Assembly: GCA_014898415.1 (NCBI GenBank)
Contig: RCTD01000003.1
Span: 1,860,001 to 1,924,000 of the forward strand
Reading direction: 5' to 3'
DNA: 64,000 bases
From: Stromatinia cepivora
Taxonomy: Eukaryota > Ascomycota > Leotiomycetes > Helotiales > Sclerotiniaceae
Positions 46,706 through 55,447 of this stretch are shown in pieces. Numbering within the stretch: position 1 is the stretch's first letter; the number at the start of each line of letters is the position of its first letter. The translations under genes and the position numbers were made by a program. The notes below the pieces were generated by a model. That model did no database searches. It was not told the origin of the DNA and was given only the letters and a program-made list of their open reading frames with translations.

Positions 46706-48382
46706 TGTAACGAACCCAATGAGCGTTTAGAGATCAACCTTAGAATTAAAAGCTATAGAACTAAAGAAAGTGTACTACAAAGTTATATATATAATCAGCT
46801 CGGAGCTTAATACTGTACTAATCCGATCATACATGATTATATATATCTCGTAATACTACCCCCCCCCTTCTGAAAAATTCGCCTCAAATTCGTTTTAAAT
46901 GAATAACTTAAGTACAAAATAATCATTAATCTTCTTTTAATAAAAATTCTTAATATACAGATTACATCACAATTAACGAATATATATCCATTATATCATT
47001 TGCCTTCTTCAAGCGATCTTCAAAATATCGGTTATTGATTATCTCTCCAAGATTTTTATTATCATTGTTTTCGGGTTCAATAATTAATATAATAATCGAT
47101 ACAGACTTTTATCGATTTCGAATTCCTTGATACAGATTTAATGAATATATTTGTACCCAATAAGAATTACTTTTATATTGTATATATTTATTTTGTTTAT
47201 ACAAAAGAATTCTTTCAAAAGGGGAAAACTCGAATATTTATATATAGGATAGAATCAAAGTACAATTGGGTTTATCCAATTGAATATTAAAAAAGTTAAA
47301 GGTATCAATAATATTAAGATTGTTAATATTCATTGAATTGTAATTCCAAAAATGGAATGGATTCTGCAATATATATAAAGCTCTAGATTCACTAAAATAG
47401 AATGATATAGGGAATCCATTTGTTATACGAGCAACTAATTGTTGTATAACCTGAACAAAATCGGAATAAAAGTAAAGAAAAAAAAGTTATTGAAAAAGAT
47501 AATTTCTAAAAATAATATTGAGTTTATTACAAAAGGTTGAGATTTTATTCGAATCAGATCAATTCTAACCTTTGACTTTGTAAAGAGTCCTTTCGAATTT
47601 TATAATATAGACATATAAAGAATCGGTTCCTTGTTTGAAAATGAATAGCTTATCTTCGGCTTTTTGAACTTTATTCGGATTGTTATAAATATATATAAAT
47701 TGATTTAGAATTGTTGTATGATTTAAAAGAACATTTTGATCCAAAAAAGAAAACTGAGGTAATACCATAACTTATATATAAGATTCGAAATTGAGATAAA
47801 TATAATAAAATTGAATTATAGAATTGCCGATTATAACGCCATCTACTTGTAATTTCGTTTGAATCGAAGGAAGCTAGGTATCAAACTTTTGAAAGTTATT
47901 ATTGAACTTTTCAGGATCAGAAAAAAAGAATTTCGGATGAGAAGGAATATAAACAACAAAAATATATTCGAGAATTAGGAAGTATAGGAATGAGATTTTA
48001 TCCTATTAACAAATCATTTCGTTATAAAATTCTACAATTGCAAGATTTATCGAATCATAATCCATAGCTTAAAAATTAAAGGTAAAAAAAAAAACAATAT
48101 TTTCGAATAATATCAAAAAGATCTATATACAAATAAATAAATATAAATGTATATCTAGAATAAAAATAAACAAAGTATATATGAATATAAGTGTATATTA
48201 TTCCATTTCTTATCTAAAAAAACTTTTAATAATATAACGAACCCAATGAATATTTAAAGATCAATCTTAGAATTAAAAGCTATAGAGCTAAAAAGAGTGT
48301 ACTACGAAGCTATATATATAATCGGTTCGGAGCTTAGTACTGTACTAATCCGATCGTACGTGATCACATGTATCTCGTGATA
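46706..48382 (-). mobile_element. gag-only LTR element D3 (1,677 bp)
   Basis: LTRs 46,706-46,855 and 48,233-48,382, target duplication ATATT (46,701-46,705; 48,383-48,387). It carries the clearest gag island (minus strand 47,565-47,768). A CCCCCCC polypyrimidine run follows the left LTR, marking the polypurine tract on the sense (minus) strand. Inserted in the RNase H region of copia B, about 45 bp from the equivalent of the D1 site in A. Confidence 0.85.
47565..47768 (-). pseudogene. gypsy-type gag fragment of D3
   Basis: A 67-residue open stretch containing YNNPNKVQKAEDKLFIFKQG and then DSLYVYIIKFERTLYKVKG. This fits the Retrotrans_gag pattern of fungal gypsy elements (spacing of KAE.KL...QG..S...Y...FER.L), in which the stretch is followed by W.D..KI..FR.GL...LR. 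In D3 the continuation is still readable beyond a stop. The other D copies carry the same region in more decayed form. Identification rests on motif memory. Confidence 0.65.
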
Positions 48383-48684
48383 ATATTTGCAAAGAATATA
48401 ATATATTTAATAATATAATAAAAGTATATACAAATACAAATTGAACTAGTAATAAATATAATCAGAAAAGTGTTTTAAAAAAAGTTATAATATTTTATAA
48501 AAGTTCTATATTATAAATTAATAAGAAATAAATATTTATGGTTATTTTTAGTATAGAATCAGAATATATTGTAATGATAATATTCATTAAATAAAAGAAA
48601 TAGATTGTATAAATACTTAAAGATCTATTTAGATTAAATTATATTGAAAAGAATGAAGATATAGTTTAGATATTTGATAATAAT

Positions 48685-50360
48685 TGTGACGAACCCAACG
48701 AGCGTTTAGAGATCAACCTTAGAATTAAAAGCTACAGAGCTAAAGAGAGTGTGCTATAAAGCTATATATATGATCGATTCGAAGTTTAGTATTGTATTAA
48801 TCCGATCAGATGCAATTATATGTATCTCATGACACTACCCCTTTCTTTTGAAGAGTTCGCCTCGAATTCATTTAAAATGAATGATTTAAGTACAAAATAA
48901 TCATTAATCTTTTTTTGATAAAAATGCTTGATATATGGATTGTATTATAATCAACGAATATATATCCATTATATCATATGCCTCCTCCAAACGATCTTCA
49001 AAATATCGGTCATTGATTATCTCTTCTAGATTCTTATCATTGTTGTTTTCGGGTTTAGTAATCAATGTAATAACCAGAATAAGCTTTTATCGATTTCGGA
49101 CTCCTTGATATGGATCTAACGAATAGACTTATACCCAATGGGAGATACTTTCATATCATATATATTTATTTTATTTGCACAAAAGAATTCTTTTAAAAGG
49201 GGAAAACTCAGGTACTTATACATAGAATAAAATCAAAATACAATCGAACTTGTCCGATTGGATATCAAAAGGGCTAAGGGCATCAATAACATTAAGGTTA
49301 CTAACATCCATTAAATCGTGGTTCCGAAAATGGGATAGATTCTGCAATATATATAAGGCTTTAGATTTACTAGAGTAGAATAATATAAAGAATCCATTTG
49401 TTATGCGAACAGTTAGTTATTGTATAACCTAAATAAAATCGGGATAGAAATAAGAAAAAGAAAATTATTGAGAAAGATGATTTCTAAGAATAATATTGAA
49501 TCTATTATAAAAGATTAAGATTTTATTCGAATCAAATTAATTCTGATCTTTAGCTTTGTAAAAGATTTTTTTGAATTTTATAATATAGATATATAGAGAA
49601 TCGATTTTTTGTTTGAAAATGAATAATTTGTTTTTGGCTTTTTGGATTTTATTCAGATTATTGTAAATGTATATAAGTTGATTTAGAATTGTTATATGAT
49701 TTAAGGGAATATTTTGATTAAAAGAAGAAAGCTGAAATAGTATTATAATTTGTATATAAGATTCAAGATTGAAATAAATATAATAAAATTGAATTATAGA
49801 GTTATTAATCGTAATATTGTTTATTTGTAATTTCGTTTGAATCGAAGGAAGTTAGGTATTGAACTTTTGAGAATTACTATTGAACTTTTCAGGATCAGGG
49901 AGAAAGGGTTTTGGATAAGAAGGAGTATGAGTAGCAGAAGTATGTTCAAGAATCAGAAAGTGTAAGAATGAGATTTTATTTTATTGATGAATCATTTCGC
50001 TACAAAATTTTGCAATTGTAAGGTTTATCGAATCGTAATTCATAATTTAGAAATTAAGAGTAAGAAAAAAGACAATATTTTCGAATAATATCAAGAAGAT
50101 TTATATGCAAACGAAAAAACAGAAGCGATGTATCTAAACAGAAATAAACGGAGTGTATATGAACATATACAAATATTATTCCATTTCTTATCTGGAAAAG
50201 CTTTTAATAATATGATGAATTTAACGAGTGTTTAAAGATCAACCTTAAAATTAAAAGCTACAGAGCTAAAGAGAGTGTGCTATAAAGCTATATATATGAT
50301 CAGCTCGAAGCTTAGTACCGTACTAGCCCGATCGGACGCGATCACGTATATCTCGTGACA
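48685..50360 (-). mobile_element. gag-only LTR element D4 (1,676 bp)
   Basis: LTRs 48,685-48,834 and 50,211-50,360, target duplication ATAAT (48,680-48,684; 50,361-50,365). It has the same internal layout and orientation as D1 and D3. Outer ends are well preserved (TGTGACGAACCCAACGAGCG on the left; ATCTCGTGACA on the right). It interrupts the terminal RNase H part of copia B, which resumes at 50,366 with ATAATCAAAGTATTTTAG. Confidence 0.85.
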
Positions 50361-50610
50361 ATAATCAAAGTATTTTAGTTTTAATTAAGAATCTGTATTT
50401 GTATGAATGATTCAAATATATAAATATCAATTATCATTTTATTAGGGATTTAATAGAAAAGAAGAAAATTGTTATTAGTTATATCAATATATATAATATA
50501 ATTATTGATGAAATAATGAAGCTTTGTATAAGGATTGTTTTTGAAAGATTTAAGAAAATATTAGGATTGATAGTTTAGGAGGATTGAATAGGATATTTTC
50601 AATAAAGGAA

Positions 50611-50766
50611 TATTAGAAATGAAATTATTATAGAATTAGAATTGAGGTTACATAATCATAATGATGTATAAACTATATTTGGGAATAACCTCAATTCTAT
50701 TCCTACTAGAATAATAGATCCTTAATTCAACCTATATAGTCAACAATACTACTACTTCCTACATCA
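50611..50766 (+). repeat. LTR3, 3' LTR of copia B
   Basis: 156 bp, TATTAGAAATGAAATT...TTCCTACATCA, preceded by the purine tract AATAAAGGAA. It closes the tandem A/B block; copia F resumes about 10-20 bases later. Confidence 0.8.
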
Positions 50767-51944
50767 AAAGTTAATATATATTAATATTTATTTTATTCAA
50801 TTTATTTAAATTTAAATCAGATAATTTCTTACTAATATTTCGATACATTTTAGTATATAGATAATTATTATATTCATTTAGATTTATATTTAAATCTTTT
50901 ATTTTTAGTAATTTTATAATATAATCTTTATTGATATAGTCTAGGTATTTATATTATAAATTCAATCCTTTTTAATTTATATTATTATTATTCGAATTCT
51001 TAATATTATTCGAATTATTAATTTCACTCTTATTTTAATTCATTCTTATTTTAATATTATTAATAATTTTATTAGAATTATATTTTAATAAGAATTTATA
51101 ATTAATATTATAATTTAAGTAAAATATATTTTCTATTTATTTTGTTATTACTATTATATTTAATAATTGATGTTTAAAATTAAATATATTTTTAAAGAAT
51201 ATTATAAAACTAATTTATTCTTTTTTTGTAGTTTCTTGTGTATTAATTAGAATTGATTTTAAAATAGATATATATTTTATTTTTCTAAATAAAACCTTTT
51301 TATTATTAATTATTATAAGAATATCTTTTATTCCTTTTATAAGAATATCTTTATTATTTGTTATTATAACAAATTTTGATTTTTTATATTCAAAATAATT
51401 AATAAATGAATCTTTATTAGGATTATAATATTTTGTTACTCTTGAATCTAAAATTCTATTGTTTTTAGATTTCTTTGTTCGATTTATTAATAAAATCATT
51501 ATATTTATATCAAATTCAGAGTTATTCTTTTTAGAATAATCAATTAATGATTAATTTATATATTCTATATTAAACCTTTTTTAGGATTTGTATTTTTATA
51601 ATCCTTTTTATTATTATCTTTTTTATATTTAGATTTAAAGAACTTTTTGAACTTTTTATTGATTTTTCTAAGATTATTTAATTCTTCATTTATTTTGTTA
51701 ATACGATTTTTATTCTTCTTATTCTGGATTTGATTTATATTAATTTTTGAATTATTTTTATTCTTATTATAATCTTTATTATAAAGTTCAAAATGTTTTT
51801 TGGGGTGTTTGTTTTTTAAGTGATCTTTTTTATTGTAATATATATAATTTGGAATTGTATTTAATGATTTAATAAAGGGTTTTAATCATATAATTATTTT
51901 TTTTATAATTATAATTGTTTTAAAGCTTTTCAGATTTTATAATC
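50767..51944 (-). pseudogene. copia F gag and protease remnant
   Basis: Right-hand part of F, read on the minus strand. The 94-residue island at 51,215-51,499 has the copia protease layout: NRILDSRVTKYYNPNKDSF in place of 'W.LDSGAT.H......F', then IITNNKDILIKGIKDI ('G.G...' block) and KVLFRKIKYISILKSILI ('L..VLYVP.L..NL' block). The Gly of the catalytic D-S/T-G is Arg here (DSR), so it is dead. Sequence from 51,500 to about 51,860 would be gag with a zinc-knuckle region, now lysine- and asparagine-rich with stops. Confidence 0.65.
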
Positions 51945-52763
51945 TATTGAAGATTATATATTTGAAAATAATAAATCTTATAATTAGAAAATAATAGTTT
52001 AGAGATTATAATGAAATAAGTAAATATCAAATTATAATACTAAAAATTGAATAATATAATGATATTGTATATAATATTAGAATATAGATTTTTAACTTTC
52101 AATATTGAAAATATAATCTTTTATATACCTTTTCCGAATTCTTTTATATATCAATACTTCATTTTTATTTGTCAATTTGAATAAAAATTCATCATTTTAA
52201 TTATCTTGATTGGTATAATAAAGATTCTTTATTTCGAATAATCTTGGTATTCGATTATTTTAGGTTTCTTTATTCGAATATCTATAAATTCGATAATTTT
52301 ATATATACTAATGAATTCGTAAAGTTCGAATTCGTATTCGTATATTGATCGATTAGATTGAATTGATTGATTAGGTTAATTTGGTTAATTTGATCAATTT
52401 GGTCAATTTGATTGATTTAATTGACAAAATTGATCAAATCGATCTAATTAATCAAAATGACCTAATCAATCTTGTTTATCGTATTGATCTTATTATTCAA
52501 AATGAATATGATATATATATATATAGATTGATTAGATTTATTTGATCAATTTGGTTGATTTGATCAAATTGACCAAATTGACCGAATTGACCGAATTGAT
52601 CAATTTGATCTAATTGGCCTAATTGATCATATTGATCATATTATTCTTATTATTCGGAATGAGTATATTCTATATATATAGGTCTTTATATTATAAAATG
52701 ATTAATAAGAGTTATTTATTATTCAATAACAACAATAATAAATAAAATAATACTCTAATAACA
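51945..52763 (-). repeat. right LTR of copia F
   Basis: About 819 bp, starting TATTGAAGATTATATATTT; matches the left LTR over its full length but lacks the decamer expansion and solo LTR G. Contains the same AATGAATATGATATATATA and GAGTATATTCTATATATATA blocks. The right edge (TAATAACA, about 52,763) is approximate. Confidence 0.7.
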
Positions 52764-52793
52764 AAATTTTCCTTTTAAAATATAATTAAGATC

Positions 52794-53083
52794 TATCACG
52801 GAGAGCCTTGTACTCCCCGTATTCTACAGGCAACCAAGCATGTGCTTCTCCATTAGACTGAAGGCTCTTCTAGACCCTGTCGATCACTTCGATCTAATAA
52901 GTTGATCCTGATATGCTAGTATTAAAGAACCTAGCCTAATCGGGGTACTCATCGGCTAGATACTACCAATTTAGTCTTCATATAATCGAGGGCAAGTCAT
53001 TCAATTCTTTTACTCTACCAATCACGTGTACCACCTATTCCCCGATCCCTGAAAGTGCTCTGTAATCATACTATCCCGTGATA
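52794..53083 (+). mobile_element. solo LTR E3 (290 bp)
   Basis: TATCACGGAGAGCCTTGT...CTATCCCGTGATA with the perfect target duplication AGATC (52,789-52,793; 53,084-53,088). It lies just outside the F LTR. It is the least decayed E copy (CTCATCGGCTAGATAC, CCCCGATCCCTGAAAGTGC) and gives the empty site for D2. Confidence 0.85.
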
Positions 53084-53088
53084 AGATC

Positions 53089-53935
53089 AAAATTAAGATT
53101 TTAATAAAATCGCTAGAATTGAAGATCTCGAGTTATTAATTAGTTGTATTAAATATCTATATATAATTTCATTGCTTAATGATTAATAAAATTGATACAA
53201 GATATTATAATAATTTGAAATAGCTGAAAGTTTTGAAATGAATAAATAAATGATTAAATATTACTTCCGAACACTATTCCTTGATAAAGAAGATTATGAA
53301 TGAAGGAGATAAAAAAGATTAATAATCATCTTTCTTTTCCTCCGTATCTAAATGGTATAGAAAGAAAAATTCATCCAATATTACACCAACATCGCATCGC
53401 ATCGCATCACCTCACCTCACATCATATCACCTCACCAGCCCAACGATATCAAAGAATTCTCAACACGACAAAGATAAACAGTATACTCTGCACAATACTA
53501 GTAGCATTTCATTTGAACATTGATTCATCTTAGCATTCATTTCCATTTCCATTTCCATTTCATATAAACATAACACAACACAAGCCCATCCATCCATTAA
53601 TCCCCCCTCGCCGTCAATCAACCACCACACAACAGAAAAATATCAATCGAATAACCAACATACCAACGTATAAAAAAGATAATCAAAACAAGACCTGAAA
53701 GAATTTTTTTCCATGCAAAAGGTAATGCAAAAACGATGCAAAAACGCAGATGAAACAGTAAAGGTAATGAAACAGCCGGTCCCGATATTTCTTCTTCATC
53801 CATATCCATATCCATCATTTATCGTTGATGACGTTATATCATGTCATATCATAAGCATGCACCCATCATCATCATCGTCATCATCATATAAACATCCTTT
53901 CAACCTCACACCCAATCACGCACAACCACCACCCA
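53089..53935. other. transition from the AT-rich block to gene DNA
   Basis: Composition returns to normal between about 53,250 and 53,350. It then holds short repeats: GCATC/CCTCA runs at 53,389-53,440 and TTTCCA units at about 53,529-53,560. The stretch up to 53,935 is probably the 3' flank of the minus-strand gene ending at 53,936. No gene was seen here. Confidence 0.5.
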
Positions 53936-55447
53936 TCAAACCCTCAAATCCCTCTCCAACCTCCCCCTCAACCTCTCAATCCTCTCCCTCTTACTCCCCA
54001 CACTACTAACACTATCCGAAGGCGCCACACTCACCGCACCCCGCGGATTAAAATAGCTCTTCCCATCCTCATCCACACCCCTCTCAATACAACTCTTGCG
54101 ATCCCTATCCCTATCCGCATCCCCCACATGCGTATACCCAGCCCCCTGTTCCCTATATCCACCACCATATCGCGCGCTCACCACCGTCGATGCCGGAAGC
54201 GGTACATCTCTCGCGCGACTCCGATCGTTGACGGCCGAAACAGATACATCGTCTCGTTCCCATGTGGCCTCGGAGCGAGGAATACGTTCGCGTTCGCTTG
54301 TGTGTGGAGGAGCTCGAGAATCTAGTTTTGACGGCGAGAATTTAATCGTAGTGTGCGTGTGAGAGATTTTACTCTTAACATCGTCGGTACCTCCACTTCT
54401 TCTATTAGGAGCAGCTGAAACCTGAGCTGGAGCCGATCCATACTCATATTCTGATTCCCGTACACTGACTTGAGTTTTTGCTTGAGTAGGGGCTCGGGAA
54501 ACCATAGTTGGTGCTCGACTTGCTGCTTTGACTGTACTTGTTTTTTCGCTGACTCGACTTGGTGCGATACTTTGTGGTTTATCACGAACATTAATAGCAG
54601 TAGGAGGTCTAGCCGTTCCAGCATTTGAACCCTCTCCTTGCTCAACTGTGCTTCTCGTGCGGATTTTCGTGCCATTGTTTGAGGGGGCGACAGAACTGTA
54701 GTAACTACGTTCTTCGATGGGACTTAGAACACCTTCTCTTTCGCGTTCGCGGTCGCGTTGAATGCGCGAGTAGCTGGAGGCTGGTGGTGGCATGGGGGCT
54801 TCAATGACTCGGTATCTGCGTTCTCCTCCAGAAGATCCGCCTCGACTACTACTCGCGATTGTTTCTGCGTGACCGGTCGTGTAACTTCTGCGGAGACCGG
54901 GCATTGTCTTGTGTTCTGATTCGAGTTCGTATTCAGGGTCTTCGCTCTTGACCATTGCATATGCGAAAGCAGCGCCAGCAGCCGCGCCGAGAAAAGTACC
55001 AACGAGGGCTTTATTTGTCATACCAAAGATCCCAGCATTCTTCTCCTTTTCTTTTTCTTGATCTTGTCGTTCCACTTCATCTACGTAAACCGTTTGTTCA
55101 TCATCTCGATTCCTATCCCTCCTCACACTAACTTGGGTACCCGGATGTCCATGTCCACCATAAATATCCCTCCTCATACCTCTAGGAAACGTTTCCGCTC
55201 TTCGAAAGGGTGGGTGCTCTAGAGTTTGAGGTTGAGGTGCATGTGAAATTTGGGTTCTGGCAGGTGCTCGAGAAACGTGACTTGGAGCTACAGCACGATA
55301 TGCTTCATCTGAAGTAGGCGAAGTCGAACTACCAGCTGTACTTCGAGCAACTTCTTCTTGCCATTCAAGAACACGACGAGCTTCTTTTTCCGTGGCAGCT
55401 GTGACTATTGTTGGGGGACGGGAAGATTCTCGACCGCGGGAATTCAT
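53936..55447 (-). CDS. low-complexity protein with one Gly/Ala-rich hydrophobic segment, function unknown
   Basis: A single exon from ATG 55445-55447 to TGA 53936-53938, 503 residues. Most of the protein is disordered-looking and rich in Arg, Ser, Glu and Pro, with recurring SRAPT/APS motifs and RDRERERE runs. One hydrophobic segment stands out at about residues 147-165 (ALVGTFLGAAAGAAFAYAM); its GxxxA spacing resembles a glycine-zipper or small membrane anchor. The N-terminal ~40 residues (KEARRVLEWQEEVAR) form a short charged helix. There is no signal peptide. I do not recognise a functional family; similar proteins are annotated as hypothetical in related fungi. It is the first gene to the right of the transposon block and keeps normal codon use without RIP-like stops. 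Confidence 0.75.
   Translation of the reverse strand: MNSRGRESSRPPTIVTAATEKEARRVLEWQEEVARSTAGSSTSPTSDEAYRAVAPSHVSRAPARTQISHAPQPQTLEHPPFRRAETFPRGMRRDIYGGHGHPGTQVSVRRDRNRDDEQTVYVDEVERQDQEKEKEKNAGIFGMTNKALVGTFLGAAAGAAFAYAMVKSEDPEYELESEHKTMPGLRRSYTTGHAETIASSSRGGSSGGERRYRVIEAPMPPPASSYSRIQRDREREREGVLSPIEERSYYSSVAPSNNGTKIRTRSTVEQGEGSNAGTARPPTAINVRDKPQSIAPSRVSEKTSTVKAASRAPTMVSRAPTQAKTQVSVRESEYEYGSAPAQVSAAPNRRSGGTDDVKSKISHTHTTIKFSPSKLDSRAPPHTSERERIPRSEATWERDDVSVSAVNDRSRARDVPLPASTVVSARYGGGYREQGAGYTHVGDADRDRDRKSCIERGVDEDGKSYFNPRGAVSVAPSDSVSSVGSKRERIERLRGRLERDLRV

Larger units (their letters stand above)
43094..50766 (+). mobile_element. copia copy B, 5'-deleted tandem of A, with further insertions
   Basis: Directly after LTR2 the sequence jumps to the equivalent of A position ~39,090 (ATATATCAATATTAATATATAATG...), so B lacks gag, protease and most of the integrase. 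It then runs collinear with A through RT (45,766-46,320, with YIDD retained at about 46,222) and RNase H to LTR3 (50,611-50,766). It is broken by solo LTR E2 (43,773-45,760, itself holding D2), D3 (46,706-48,382) and D4 (48,685-50,360). LTR3 is followed by AAAAGTTAATATATA, the same bases that follow LTR2. Frames are broken throughout. Confidence 0.75.
24346..52763 (-). mobile_element. copia-type LTR retrotransposon F (decayed, split by nested insertions)
   Basis: The outermost element. LTR-like direct repeats lie at 24,346-25,491 and 51,945-52,763. On the minus strand the internal part reads from right to left: protease region (51,215-51,499), then after the 28,899-50,766 insertion the integrase/RT region (about 28,880-26,700) and RNase H (about 26,230-26,090). 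Diagnostic residues are the RT motif F-V-D-D at about 27,017-27,033 and the RNase H pattern NTDYIGDKKSAKS...INWKTKWQ near 26,100-26,230. This is the Ty1/copia order. All frames are broken by stops, mostly of the TAA/TAG kind expected from RIP. The target-site duplication could not be resolved. Solo LTR E1 sits in the RNase H-proximal part and solo LTR G in the left LTR. Confidence 0.75.

Noticed and set aside
24000..53300. CRISPR-like array or centromere
   Set aside because: The repeats are LTRs, decamers and microsatellites without regular spacers. AT-richness alone could suggest a centromere, but the sequence is fully explained by nested retrotransposons and no centromere-specific evidence is visible.
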